DNA of 28,754 nt, from positions 1-28,754 of the forward strand of contig NIUZ01000036.1 in the NCBI GenBank assembly GCA_002254285.1, in the 5' to 3' direction. A program made the translations under genes and the position numbers. The notes under the pieces were generated by a model. It saw only the letters and a list, made by a program, of their open reading frames with translations. It was not told the origin of the DNA and searched no databases. The stretch is from Bacteroidetes bacterium 4572_112. GTDB taxonomy: Bacteria > Bacteroidota > Bacteroidia > Bacteroidales > UBA1556. Of the stretch, positions 13,875 through 22,865 are shown piece after piece. Each line of letters starts with the position of its first letter. Position 1 is the first letter of the stretch.

Positions 13875-15220
13875 TATCGTAATTTACTAACTATACTTGA
13901 AGCTATTTTATTAGCAGCAAAGTTATTATACTGTTCTATTAATACTCCCACAGGCTGCAATGTTCGTGGAGCTTTCAATAATCTTTTTATCTTACTTCTA
14001 CTACTGCCACTACTATATCCATTGGAATTTACTGCAGGGTATAATTCACTTTTATTACCACTATACGTAATATAATGCACATAAGAGTCGATGCTTTTGC
14101 GGACAATATCAGTGGCCACAATCTCTGAACTACTTAATGAAATCACTTTATAACTAGTGGACATTATTAAGTTTCGCGACTCACGAAATTCATAATAATA
14201 TACAGTTTTAAACTTAGTTTTATATCTTGCCTTACCAGCTTCGTCATAGTATTTTTCCTTATAAGCTTCTCGAGCTTTTATTTTTTCCTTCCTTAATGGC
14301 TCATGTGAGGTGTTATAATTAGTAACATCAATTACTACATTATACTGAGCACTAGCTATTTCACCAACCTCCAAATCATTTTTACTCAATCCACTTAATG
14401 CCAATTCTTGTTCCTTAAGCACTCTGCCCAAATCTTCTCTATCAACCACTTTAATAAATGGATCCCTAATTTGGAAAATAGAATTTACAACTTGCTGCTT
14501 TATGGAGTTTGAGTATGAGCTATACCTCTTACCTTCTCCACTAGTTAGTGTAATATATGTTTGCCCTTTGGCTAGCACATAGTCCCTATGCTTTTTAGTG
14601 TCTTTATAATTTCCTACCCTCTGCAAAATCTTACTATAAGCATCATAAGCATCTCTATATTCCTTATCGTTCTTTAATTTTTCTGCCTTTCGATAAAATG
14701 GCTCCAAATATGCAATATTTCTTAATTCGGCTACATCCTTAAAGTTTTTATCGAATTTATATATTTCATTAAAGCATTTCTCTGCTTCATCAAACTTTTC
14801 AATACTAATAAGATCAAGTCCCCTATCGTATTTTTGAGTTAAATAACTATTAAGTACTTCTGTATATTTATTTTGTGAATTAACAGGAATCTCTAATTTT
14901 ACGTGCACTCTATCAAGTTTTTCTTGATAAGTAAGGGCGTCCAAATAGGCATAAGTGGCTCTTTCGTAATCTTCTTGAATAGCGTATTGAGAGAACTTTC
15001 TTAAATAATCATTCAGCACTTTTGTTCCAGACCGCTTAACGCCTATTATTGCATCGGTATTATTAGGATTACGTTGAATAGATTGATAAAATAGGTCTGC
15101 AGCGGCAGTATATTCTCCTGCATTTTCGAGTACAGTAGCTTTTTTTGATAAGCTCTTAGAGGTTACACAACTTACTGCAATTAATGCTAAAAAAGGAAGT
15201 AAAAGTATTAGTTTTCTCAT
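13874..15220 (-). CDS. TPR/CsgG-like outer-membrane lipoprotein
   Basis: A 448-aa lipoprotein ('LILLLPFLALIAVSC', Cys18). Residues 25-215 are TPR-like helices: 'LENAGEYTAAADLFYQSIQRNPNNTDA', 'IEKFDEAEKCFNEIYKFDKNFKD', 'DKEYRDAYDAYSKILQRVGNYKD'. Next comes a CsgG-like part: 'IKQQVVNSIFQIRDPFIKVVDREDLGRVLKEQELALSGL', where the 'V.R..L..vL.EQ.L..SGL' string is the CsgG/LpoB hallmark, and 'IASAQYNVVIDVTNY'. It probably works on the periplasmic face of the outer membrane. It is first in a three-gene lipoprotein operon and overlaps the next gene by one base. No pore or curli genes lie nearby, so a role in curli secretion is not implied. Confidence 0.72.
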   Translation of the reverse strand: MRKLILLLPFLALIAVSCVTSKSLSKKATVLENAGEYTAAADLFYQSIQRNPNNTDAIIGVKRSGTKVLNDYLRKFSQYAIQEDYERATYAYLDALTYQEKLDRVHVKLEIPVNSQNKYTEVLNSYLTQKYDRGLDLISIEKFDEAEKCFNEIYKFDKNFKDVAELRNIAYLEPFYRKAEKLKNDKEYRDAYDAYSKILQRVGNYKDTKKHRDYVLAKGQTYITLTSGEGKRYSSYSNSIKQQVVNSIFQIRDPFIKVVDREDLGRVLKEQELALSGLSKNDLEVGEIASAQYNVVIDVTNYNTSHEPLRKEKIKAREAYKEKYYDEAGKARYKTKFKTVYYYEFRESRNLIMSTSYKVISLSSSEIVATDIVRKSIDSYVHYITYSGNKSELYPAVNSNGYSSGSSRSKIKRLLKAPRTLQPVGVLIEQYNNFAANKIASSIVSKLR

Positions 15221-15433
15221 AAAACAATCATTAATTTGTAAATTTTATAATAATAAAACAGAAATGTAAAAATAGTGATATATTTCACACTTCTATCAAA
15301 ACCTATCAAAAAACTTACCAAAGCTTATTTATTCTTTTATTAGTTGCAATAGAATATGGAAAATGAAAAAAATATTTACATGCATTATGATAAGTATTGC
15401 TATTATTGAAAGCATTGCGACGCTATAAAGCAA

Positions 15434-15467
15434 AAAATCCGTAGCAGAATAAACTACTACGGATTTT
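15434..15467 (-). terminator. Intrinsic terminator after the M28-like gene
   Basis: AAAATCCGTAG (15434-15444) and CTACGGATTTT (15457-15467) form a perfect 11-bp stem with a 12-nt loop. Read on the minus strand it ends in a T-run (TTTTTTG), 22 nt beyond the stop of the M28-like lipoprotein gene. The rest of 15221-15488 is AT-rich with nothing else recognisable. Confidence 0.85.
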
Positions 15468-15488
15468 CATCTAGCGATAACACTAAAT

Positions 15489-16484
15489 TTATTCTTTATA
15501 CGCCACATGCATTAATGTTTCACCAACGGCATTAAGGCTATATTTTGATATCTTATCCATATTATCTTCCATAGTATGCCAATGCTCAAAAAAGCCTGAA
15601 GTAGTACTTGGCGAATGATGTATAATATCTATTGTAGGAATATAGGCGTACTTATTGATAAAAACATGATCGTCGAGAACTCCACCACCATTTTCATCCT
15701 TAAAAACATCGCCATAACCAATGCTTTTTGCAATTCGCCATACCTTAGCAATTACTCCAGGTGCATATTGATTGGAGTAATACTCATGGCCAAAAGTAGC
15801 ACCTTCGGCACCTATCATATCCAAAAGGATTCCAAACTGAGCATCATAACCTGCAATATGTGGATCTTTAGCCCAATGCTGCGAACCTAAGCACCAAGTT
15901 TCTTCACCATTAGCACTACGCTCAATACTAGCATGCTGTCCGTAGTCTTCAAGATCGAAAAGTATAATATCAACACCAATATTTGGCTTAGAAATACTCA
16001 TTTGGCGAGCAATTTCCATCAATACTCCTACTCCACTTGCGCCATCATTAGCTCCATCAATGGGAGTATAATGTTTGCTTTCGTCAGCATCGTGATCTGC
16101 AAAAGGACGCGAATCCCAGTGAGCACTAAGCAAAATTCTTTTTTCAGCATCAGGATTTATTGCTGCAATAATATTTTTCCCTTCTAGCGTTTTACCATCA
16201 AAACTCCTAGCCTTAAAATCTTGTTGGTATACCTTTATATTAAGATTCTCAAAAAAGTTCACAAAATAAGTAGCACATTGTTTATGCGCATCAGTCCCCG
16301 GAACACGAGGTCCAAACGCTACTTGCTCTGCCACATATTTATATGCCGAATCAGCATTGAATTGAGGAACAAATACTTTTTTAACTTCAGCCTTACGATG
16401 TACTTTGGCTGTTTGCTGCTCATTATCACCACAACTGGCAATTAAAAGAAGCATTATTGCAATTGATAAAAATTTTATTCTCAT
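15489..16484 (-). CDS. M28-family metallopeptidase / glutaminyl-peptide cyclotransferase-like lipoprotein
   Basis: A 331-aa SPII lipoprotein ('AIMLLLIASC', Cys18). The zinc-site blocks of the M28/QC fold are all present: 'LLSAHWDSRPFAD', 'PIDGANDGASGVGVL', 'ILFDLEDYG', 'LLDMIGAEGATF' and 'IDIIHHSPST'. The 'HWDSRPFADHD' plus 'GSQHWA' pattern is closer to bacterial glutaminyl cyclases, which convert N-terminal Gln to pyroglutamate, than to classical aminopeptidases, but the two activities cannot be separated by eye. It acts outside the cytoplasm, probably at the outer membrane. It starts 11 nt after the cysS stop, so is probably cotranscribed with it. Full length, no missing residue seen. Confidence 0.85.
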   Translation of the reverse strand: MRIKFLSIAIMLLLIASCGDNEQQTAKVHRKAEVKKVFVPQFNADSAYKYVAEQVAFGPRVPGTDAHKQCATYFVNFFENLNIKVYQQDFKARSFDGKTLEGKNIIAAINPDAEKRILLSAHWDSRPFADHDADESKHYTPIDGANDGASGVGVLMEIARQMSISKPNIGVDIILFDLEDYGQHASIERSANGEETWCLGSQHWAKDPHIAGYDAQFGILLDMIGAEGATFGHEYYSNQYAPGVIAKVWRIAKSIGYGDVFKDENGGGVLDDHVFINKYAYIPTIDIIHHSPSTTSGFFEHWHTMEDNMDKISKYSLNAVGETLMHVAYKE

Positions 16485-16495
16485 TGATTATAGTA

Positions 16496-17974
16496 TTATA
16501 GTTCCCATTCCGCACCGTCCTTAGTATCTTTTATTGCAACACCTAGGTCGGTAAGTTGATTTCTTATATCGTCGGCAGTAGCCCAGTCTTTATTCATTTT
16601 TGCTTGATGACGCATTTTCAAAAGCATATCAATAAGGCTGCCACTCATATTGGCAGAATTATTAGACTTTTCTGAAGCTTTAAAACCAAGAATTTCGAAA
16701 ACAAAAATATTGAATTGTGCTTTCAATAATTCCAAATCGTCAGCAGTAATGGACATCTTACCAACCTTGATGGAGTTAATAGCTTTCACCACATCAAAAA
16801 GATGAGCGATAAGAATTGGCGTATTAAAATCATCGTCCATAGCCGCATAGCACTTGTTAGCCCATGCTTTCACATCGTAATCCGACTTATCAGAAGATTT
16901 AAGCTCGGCCAATGTTTCGGCAGCTTTCATAAGTTTATCATAACCCTTACTAGCAGCAATAAGAGCCTCATTAGAGAAATCTACAGTAGAGCGATAATGC
17001 GCTTGCAGAATAAAGAATCTAATGGTCATAGGCTCATAAGCCTGCTCAAGAAAGTTGTGATTTCCACTAAAAAACTCATCAAGAGTTATGAAGTTATTCA
17101 ATGATTTACCCATCTTTTGTCCATCGATGGTTACCATATTATTATGCATCCAATATTTAGCTGGCTCGCAGCAATTTGCCGCTACACTTTGTGCTATCTC
17201 CGACTCGTGATGAGGAAATTTAAGGTCCATTCCACCACCATGAATATCGAATTCGTTGCCAAGATATTTGGAGCTCATTGCCGAGCATTCCATATGCCAA
17301 CCAGGGAAACCACTTCCCCAAGGCGAATTCCAACGCATAATATGTTCTGGAGAAGCATTTTTCCAAATGGCAAAATCTACTCCATCACGTTTTTCATCCT
17401 GACCATCGAGGCTACGAGTATTCTCTCTTACATCCTCAATATTTCGGCCCGAAAGCTTTCCGTAATTATGTTTTTCGTTGTATTTTTTTACATCAAAATA
17501 TACTGAGCCTTTTGATTCGTAGGCATATCCTGAATCCAGAATTTTGCTTACCATTTCCATCTGCTCAATAATATGTCCCGATGCACGAGGCTGAATACTA
17601 GGACGCTGCACATTAAGTGCATCCATACTATCCATATATCTATCGGTATAGAACTGAGCAATTTCCATGGGCTCAAGCTCTTCAAGACGTGCTTTTTTTG
17701 CAATTTTATCTTCACCATGGTCAGCATCATTTTCCAAATGCCCCACATCAGTTATATTACGCACATAGCGCACCTTATAACCTAGGTGTTTCAAATAGCG
17801 AAATACTATATCAAAAGCAATACCTGGGCGAGCATGCCCAAGATGAGCATCACCATATACTGTTGGACCACATACATATAAACCCACATGTGGGCTTTTA
17901 AGTGGTTCAAAAACACGCTTCTCTCGAGAAAGTGAATCGTATAATTTCAGTTTATTTTGCTTTATTTCACTCAT
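16496..17974 (-). CDS. cysS: Cysteinyl-tRNA synthetase
   Basis: Class I synthetase for tRNA-Cys. 'LYVCGPTVYGDAHLGHARP' holds the zinc ligand Cys and the HIGH-type motif. The other zinc ligands are in 'GWHMECSAM' and 'HGGGMDLKFPHHESEIAQS'. The KMSKS-type motif is 'DGQKMGKSLNN', followed by 'TIRFFILQAHYRSTVDFS' and the DALR domain ('MDDDFNTPILIAHLFD'). The length of 492 aa is normal and the end 'IKDTKDGAEWEL' is the usual one. No T-box or other leader was seen upstream. An M28-like lipoprotein gene follows closely. Confidence 0.97.
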   Translation of the reverse strand: MSEIKQNKLKLYDSLSREKRVFEPLKSPHVGLYVCGPTVYGDAHLGHARPGIAFDIVFRYLKHLGYKVRYVRNITDVGHLENDADHGEDKIAKKARLEELEPMEIAQFYTDRYMDSMDALNVQRPSIQPRASGHIIEQMEMVSKILDSGYAYESKGSVYFDVKKYNEKHNYGKLSGRNIEDVRENTRSLDGQDEKRDGVDFAIWKNASPEHIMRWNSPWGSGFPGWHMECSAMSSKYLGNEFDIHGGGMDLKFPHHESEIAQSVAANCCEPAKYWMHNNMVTIDGQKMGKSLNNFITLDEFFSGNHNFLEQAYEPMTIRFFILQAHYRSTVDFSNEALIAASKGYDKLMKAAETLAELKSSDKSDYDVKAWANKCYAAMDDDFNTPILIAHLFDVVKAINSIKVGKMSITADDLELLKAQFNIFVFEILGFKASEKSNNSANMSGSLIDMLLKMRHQAKMNKDWATADDIRNQLTDLGVAIKDTKDGAEWEL

Positions 17975-18052
17975 ATCTATTATTGTTTTTACAATAGTCT
18001 TTTTACATTCAAAAACATAAGACTATTGCCTATAAAACTTCAATCAATTCTA

Positions 18053-19075
18053 TTAATAAGCTCCTGTAAATTGATCCAAGAAACGCTTATCATTTTCGAA
18101 GAAATATCTTAAATCCTTCACCTGATATTTAAGCATTGCAATACGCTCTACTCCCATTCCGAAAGCAAAACCAGTGTATTCGTCGCTATCAATACCGCAA
18201 TTAGTAAGAACATTAGGGTCAACCATTCCGCAACCCAAAATTTCTAACCAACCTGTATATTTACATACATTACAGCCCTTGCCACCACAAATATTGCAGC
18301 TAACATCTACCTCTGCCGATGGCTCAGTAAATGGGAAATATGATGGGCGTAATCTTATTTTTGTTTCCTCACCAAACATCTCTTTGGCAAAGTATAATAA
18401 TGTTTGCTTTAAGTCCGCAAAGGATACATTTTTGTCAACATAAAGTCCTTCTACCTGATGGAAGATGCAATGCGCACGAGCCGATATAGCTTCATTACGG
18501 AAAACACGACCTGGGCTAATTGTACGAATTGGTGGTTTTTGTGACTCCATTACACGAGCCTGCACCGATGATGTATGGGTTCTAAGAGCCACATCAGGGT
18601 CTTTTTCGATAAAGAAAGTATCTTGCATATCACGTGCAGGATGCTCTTTAGGAAAATTAAGCGCCGTGAAAATATGGAAATCATCTTCCACCTCAGGACC
18701 TTCAGATATTACAAAACCTATGCGATTAAATATATCGATAATCTCTTTGCGCACCATAGAAATAGGGTGACGAGCACCAATATGTGAGAACTCTACAGGG
18801 CGAGTAAGGTCAAGCTTTTTCTCTTCTTTGGAGCTGCTATTACCCATATTTACCTTAAGATCGTTATACAAATTCTGAGCATTATTCTTCAATACGTTTA
18901 CCAACTGCCCAACCTCTGGTTTTTCTTCCTTTGGCACATTTTTGAAATCTGCAAATAATGCTTGAATTTTACCTTTCTTACTCAAATATTCTTGGCGAAA
19001 AACCTCAAGCTGTTCCACCGTTTCAATTTTTATATCTCCTAATTGCTTTTGCAATTCTTCAATCTTCGATTTCAT
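18053..19075 (-). CDS. pheS: Phenylalanyl-tRNA synthetase alpha subunit
   Basis: Class II synthetase alpha chain; pairs with PheT (not in the window) to charge tRNA-Phe. N-terminal coiled coil (residues 1-80), then 'GARHPISMVRKEIIDIFNRIGF' (motif 1), 'HPARDMQDTFF', 'RTHTSSVQARVM', 'RVFRNEAISARAHCIFHQVEGL' (motif 2) and 'GFAFGMGVERIAML' (motif 3). It also carries the 'CNICGGKGCNVCKYTGWLEILGCGMV' Cys cluster common in bacterial PheS. The length of 340 aa is normal. It is not followed by pheT, which is usual when the two genes are separated, as in many Bacteroidota. Confidence 0.97.
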   Translation of the reverse strand: MKSKIEELQKQLGDIKIETVEQLEVFRQEYLSKKGKIQALFADFKNVPKEEKPEVGQLVNVLKNNAQNLYNDLKVNMGNSSSKEEKKLDLTRPVEFSHIGARHPISMVRKEIIDIFNRIGFVISEGPEVEDDFHIFTALNFPKEHPARDMQDTFFIEKDPDVALRTHTSSVQARVMESQKPPIRTISPGRVFRNEAISARAHCIFHQVEGLYVDKNVSFADLKQTLLYFAKEMFGEETKIRLRPSYFPFTEPSAEVDVSCNICGGKGCNVCKYTGWLEILGCGMVDPNVLTNCGIDSDEYTGFAFGMGVERIAMLKYQVKDLRYFFENDKRFLDQFTGAY

Positions 19076-19154
19076 CCTCTATTATATTTTATGTTTTTAT
19101 TGAATGTTCGCAATAATTATCTCCATGAATAACCATTGAAATCATTATAAAAAT

Positions 19155-19901
19155 TTATTCTTCAATAAGTTCTACTGTCATTTTAATATCTTCTAGTGGT
19201 CTATCACCAGGAGCAGTTTTTACAGCAGCAATTTTATCAATCACTTCCATACCCATTATCACCTCACCAAAAACAGTATATCCCATAAGGTCTAAAAATG
19301 GAGTACCACCTTGAGTCATATATACCTCTTTATGACTAGGAGCTATACGTGAGCCAGCTTGCTGTTCCATCTTATTAAGTTGCATTTGAGTATAAGTTTT
19401 ACCTTGTACAATATAGAATTGACTTCCCGAAGAACGTCGCTGTGGATTCTGCGCATCGCCCATACGAGCTGCTGCTAAAGCACCTTTTTTATGAAATAAA
19501 TCCTTATGGAATTCGGCAGGAATAGTATAACCTGGGCCGCCATTACCATACATTGCACCAGCTACAGCAGCTTTTGATTCAGGATCACCACCTTGTATCA
19601 TAAAACCCGCTATAACTCTATGAAAAAGAGTACCATTATAAAAGCTATCTTGAGCAAGTTTAATGAAATTGTCACGATGTAAAGGTGTTTCATTATATAG
19701 CTTAATAATTAAATCGCCATATTGAGTGCTGATTTTTACCAACTGCTCTTTTTCTTTCTTTACATCAGCTTCATTTACAGCTTCTGTAGTATCTTTTACC
19801 TCTATTTTGTCTTCATTCGACTTTTGTACGGTGCTAGAGCATGAAAAGCTCATCAACATTAAACCAATTACCAACGCAAAACCTAATACTATTCTTCTCA
19901 T
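19155..19901 (-). CDS. Cyclophilin-type peptidyl-prolyl isomerase, lipoprotein
   Basis: A 248-aa SPII lipoprotein ('ALVIGLMLMSFSC', Cys21), a charged linker to about residue 50, then a cyclophilin domain: 'ISTQYGDLIIKLYNETPLHRDNFIKLA', 'YNGTLFHRVIAGFMIQGGDP', 'AEFHKDLFHKKGALAAARMGD', 'SGSQFYIVQGKTYT' and 'YTVFGEVIMGMEVIDKI'. The catalytic Arg ('FHRVI') and 'QGGD' are kept. An insert between 'GKTYT' and the final strand ('QLNKMEQQAGSRIAPSHKEVYMTQGG') is common in Bacteroidota versions. It probably helps fold periplasmic or outer-membrane proteins. A -7 box lies 48 nt upstream. Confidence 0.93.
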   Translation of the reverse strand: MRRIVLGFALVIGLMLMSFSCSSTVQKSNEDKIEVKDTTEAVNEADVKKEKEQLVKISTQYGDLIIKLYNETPLHRDNFIKLAQDSFYNGTLFHRVIAGFMIQGGDPESKAAVAGAMYGNGGPGYTIPAEFHKDLFHKKGALAAARMGDAQNPQRRSSGSQFYIVQGKTYTQMQLNKMEQQAGSRIAPSHKEVYMTQGGTPFLDLMGYTVFGEVIMGMEVIDKIAAVKTAPGDRPLEDIKMTVELIEE

Positions 19902-19948
19902 AATGTGTATTTTATGTAATATTAATCTTATTTGTATATATAAGTATG

Positions 19949-19956
19949 CAAAAGTA
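19949..19956 (-). promoter_or_regulatory. Candidate -7 box (TACTTTTG) for the cyclophilin gene
   Basis: TACTTTTG on the minus strand fits TAnnTTTG, 47 nt before the ATG. The same 8-mer occurs upstream of the SulP gene. No -33 TTTG at the expected spacing. Confidence 0.5.
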
Positions 19957-20100
19957 GTAAATTATAGTTTTGCTTTTAAAAAACATATTGTATTCCTATA
20001 AATTATGTTGCTAAAATTATTTCTTTAATAAGCACATAAATTGCACGCCTATCCCATATTACTAAAGCTAAGAAAACCGTATCAAAAAATCAGAATTTTG

Positions 20101-20133
20101 TTTGATGTCATTAAACATTATTTCGTATTTTTG
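20101..20133 (+). promoter_or_regulatory. Bacteroidota-type promoter for the export operon
   Basis: TTTG (20101-20104), 21-nt spacer, TATTTTTG (20126-20133): both boxes and the spacing fit the Bacteroidota sigma-ABfr consensus TTTG-N19-21-TAnnTTTG. A start near 20140 leaves a leader of about 120 nt. Since the first gene is a fusion, this promoter originally served the beta-barrel gene. Confidence 0.65.
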
Positions 20134-20263
20134 CATATTAGTCATTGCTTGAAAGCTATGATAAATAAAGCAATAGAAAAACTATAATAAAAATAAAAAA
20201 CAACATCAATTCAAGTCATTAAGCTATTGCTTATCAATTTTTTAACATAAAACCGACAAATAA

Positions 20264-21838
20264 ATGTATAAATTTTACTTTATTTTTTTATTTCTTATCA
20301 CCGCCATATTTTCAGCAAGTGCCCAATACAAAATGGAAATTTCTGCAAATTATAATATTCCTATTTCAACTGATTTTAGCAATAACTTTCAGAATGGATG
20401 GGGAGGAAGAGGTGAAATTCACTATTTTTTTAAGGAAACAGGATTTAGTGCTTCGTTACTTTTTGGCTTAGATGGCTTCCGAGCTAATAAAGAAGTTGAA
20501 GATGCTCTTATTGATACAACTTTAATATTTGATTACGAATACGAGGTTCATTCTTTCAACTTTCCGCTATTTGCAAAAGCCAATTATACTTTCTTTAACC
20601 AGCAGAAGTTTAATATAATAGTAGGTGTTGGTATTGGCGGTTTATTTATGGAATATAAAGCAAAACAGATTGGCAAATACACCTCTGATGGTTATTCTCA
20701 AGTATTAAAAGATTTAGGATTGGTAAATCAAAACTCAATGTTGCCAAGTACATTAGTACTACAGAAGGAAGAATTTGCTTCAGCAAGTATAAATATGATG
20801 TGGCCGATATTTACCGGAGGAAAAATTAGAGCAGCAAACAAAGCCATGGATGCAAGTATTGATGGCTCAATGTACGAAATCCAAGAGACTAAGGAAAAAC
20901 TGAATACCGAATTAGTAGAAAGATATTATGGATATAGACTTTCGCTACGAGCAGTACAATTATACGAAGAAGTATATAAAGCAATGCTTTTGCACCAAAG
21001 CAATGCTCAAAAGATGGAAGAAAACGGAATGATTTCCAGAGCTCAAACTTTATATGCCAACCTTTCGGTTTCGCAAGCAAAGGCTGATTTGCAAGCGTCA
21101 ATAAATACTGCAAATACAGTAGAAAACGCATTAAAGAACACCATTGCTGATGATACTTCTGAAATCAGAGTTATATCAGAGCTGTTTTTGGTAAAAGATA
21201 TTGAAAGTGTTGATCATTTTGTTAATTCTGCCATTAACCACAATCCATTATTGAAAAATGTGGAATCGAAGAGAGAAGTGGCACAGCAGAGTTATAATAT
21301 TATGAAAGCTAACTATATGCCTACTGTAGCAATTGTAGGAAATAAAGTACTGGCAGATTATCAAATGGCAGAAATGGTACCACGCTGGTTTGTGGGAGTA
21401 AACCTGCATTGGACCATATTTGATGGCACATCACGAAACTATAAAACACAAGCAGCGAAAGCTACTGTACAACGAGTTGACTATATTCACGAAAAGGCAA
21501 TAAAGGACATTTCTACATATGTAAATAAGCTCTATAATGAGCTTCAATCGCATATTGAGCAGTTGGAAACAATGGAAACTACTTATGAGTTTGCTGTGGA
21601 ATATCAGCGAGTTCAGGAGAAAGCTTTTTCGGAAGGATTTGCTACTTCAAAAGATTTGGTAGATGCTGAAACAACCTTGGCTAAGGTGAAAGTTGGACGA
21701 TTGAAGATAATGAATGACTATGTACTTTCACTGGCAAAATTGTTAGAATTTTCGGGAGAAGCAGAGAAATTTTTAGAATATAGCCAACGCGAGGATAGAG
21801 AACGTGAGGAATTTAAAGAAATAAATACTGAGGAATAA
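20264..21838 (+). CDS. Outer-membrane beta-barrel N-terminus fused in frame to an N-terminally truncated TolC-family protein
   Basis: Residues 1-21 are a signal peptide ('FLFLITAIFSASA|Q'). Residues 22-140 look like the first strands of a porin-family barrel: 'YKMEISANYNIPIS', 'GGRGEIHYFFKETGFSASLLFG', 'FPLFAKANYTFFNQQKFNIIVGVGIGGLFMEYKAKQIGKYT'. From about 145 the sequence is TolC-like: 'SASINMMWPIFTGGKIRAANKAMDASI', long coiled coils with 'EENGMISRAQTLYANLSVSQAKADLQAS', and the second half repeat 'PRWFVGVNLHWTIFDGTSRNYKT'. TolC's own signal peptide, first helix and first strands (about 100 residues) are missing, and the barrel gene lacks its 3' end. The junction is near nt 20680-20700. The efflux partners follow (13-nt gap to the HlyD-like gene). 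A barrel-TolC hybrid is unlikely to trimerise normally, so deletion (real or in assembly) is the best explanation. Confidence 0.82.
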   Translation: MYKFYFIFLFLITAIFSASAQYKMEISANYNIPISTDFSNNFQNGWGGRGEIHYFFKETGFSASLLFGLDGFRANKEVEDALIDTTLIFDYEYEVHSFNFPLFAKANYTFFNQQKFNIIVGVGIGGLFMEYKAKQIGKYTSDGYSQVLKDLGLVNQNSMLPSTLVLQKEEFASASINMMWPIFTGGKIRAANKAMDASIDGSMYEIQETKEKLNTELVERYYGYRLSLRAVQLYEEVYKAMLLHQSNAQKMEENGMISRAQTLYANLSVSQAKADLQASINTANTVENALKNTIADDTSEIRVISELFLVKDIESVDHFVNSAINHNPLLKNVESKREVAQQSYNIMKANYMPTVAIVGNKVLADYQMAEMVPRWFVGVNLHWTIFDGTSRNYKTQAAKATVQRVDYIHEKAIKDISTYVNKLYNELQSHIEQLETMETTYEFAVEYQRVQEKAFSEGFATSKDLVDAETTLAKVKVGRLKIMNDYVLSLAKLLEFSGEAEKFLEYSQREDREREEFKEINTEE

Positions 21839-21851
21839 AATAAACAAGCAT

Positions 21852-22838
21852 ATGAAATCAAGGAATATAATTATCGGAATAGGCACTATACTAGTGATAG
21901 CAATGATCGCCGTAACGGCTTGGATAATGTCGAATCCGCCAGATATTTTATTGCAAGGTATGGTAGAGGCTAAACATATAAAGGTGGCATCTAAAATTCC
22001 TGGTAGAATAAATAAGATACTTGTGGAAGTTGGGCAAAAAGTTGAAGAAGGAGATACGCTTATAGAAATTGGAACTCCTGAGCTTGATGCAAAGAAAGTA
22101 CAGGCCGAATCGGTACATAATGCTGCCGAATCGCAAAGTGAAAAAGCGCAGAATGGTGCTCGCGAGGAGCAAGTTCAGGGAGCTTATAACTTATGGCAAA
22201 AAGCAAGAGCTGGTTTAGAAGTTTATAAAAAAACATATGAGCGAGTAAAGAAGCTTCATGAAGAAGGCGTTGTGGCAACACAAAAGCTCGATGAAGTAAC
22301 CGCAAAATATCATGCAGCACAACAAGATGAACTAGCGGCAAAAGCTATGTATCATATGGCAAAAAAAGGTGCTCGTGTGGAAGACAAAAAAGGTGCTGCG
22401 GCATTAGTTGATCAGGCATCGGGAGTATTACAAGAGTTAGATAGCTATTTGAGCGAGGCTCAGGTGAAAGCTCCTATTTCTGGTGAGGTAGCTAGCCTTA
22501 TTTCTCAAGAAGGCGAAATTGTAAACTCAGGATTTCCAATTGCTACCATTGTAGACTTGAATGATGTATGGTTTACCTTTAATATCCGAGAGGATTATTT
22601 AAGCAAGGTTACTATGGACAAGCTTATAACTGTAACAGTGCCTGCTTTGGATAATAGAGAGATTGAGGTGATAATAAATTATATTAATCCTCTTGGTGAT
22701 TTTGCCACATGGAAAGCCACTAAAACTACTGGTGATTTTGATATGCGTACTTTCGAAGTAAAGGCTAAACCTATAGTTAAAACTGAGGGTTTAAGACCTG
22801 GCATGACAGCCTTAATAAACTGGAGCAAGCAACAATAA
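21852..22838 (+). CDS. HlyD-type periplasmic adaptor (membrane fusion) protein
   Basis: A 328-aa protein anchored by one N-terminal membrane helix (residues 6-26). It has the first half of the lipoyl domain ('KVASKIPGRINKILVEVGQKVEEGDTLIEIGTPELDAKK'), a long alpha-hairpin (about 75-200), the second lipoyl half ('AQVKAPISGEVASLISQEGEIVNSGFPIATIVDL'), a beta-barrel part and the end 'LRPGMTALINW'. It links the inner-membrane ABC-2 permeases to a TolC-type outer-membrane channel. Length is normal and all parts are present. It is second gene of the operon and starts 13 nt after the TolC-fusion stop. Confidence 0.92.
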   Translation: MKSRNIIIGIGTILVIAMIAVTAWIMSNPPDILLQGMVEAKHIKVASKIPGRINKILVEVGQKVEEGDTLIEIGTPELDAKKVQAESVHNAAESQSEKAQNGAREEQVQGAYNLWQKARAGLEVYKKTYERVKKLHEEGVVATQKLDEVTAKYHAAQQDELAAKAMYHMAKKGARVEDKKGAAALVDQASGVLQELDSYLSEAQVKAPISGEVASLISQEGEIVNSGFPIATIVDLNDVWFTFNIREDYLSKVTMDKLITVTVPALDNREIEVIINYINPLGDFATWKATKTTGDFDMRTFEVKAKPIVKTEGLRPGMTALINWSKQQ

Positions 22839-22865
22839 AAATCAACAAACACTCATAATTGCGAT

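Larger units (their letters stand above)
19902..20263. other. 362-bp divergent intergenic region
   Basis: It separates the cyclophilin gene (leftward) from the export operon (rightward). It holds one promoter candidate for each direction (19949-19956 minus; 20101-20133 plus). Within the rightward leader, AAGCAATAG (about 20168-20176) and CTATTGCTT (about 20223-20231) are complementary, and ATTGCTT/AAGCAAT pairs form a second, overlapping option. No regulator gene or operator was recognised. Confidence 0.6.

Noticed and set aside
17979..17997. Small TATTGT...ACAATA hairpin upstream of cysS, considered as a leader regulator (T-box or similar)
   Set aside because: Too short, with no T-box, specifier or antiterminator features; T-boxes are not expected in Bacteroidota.
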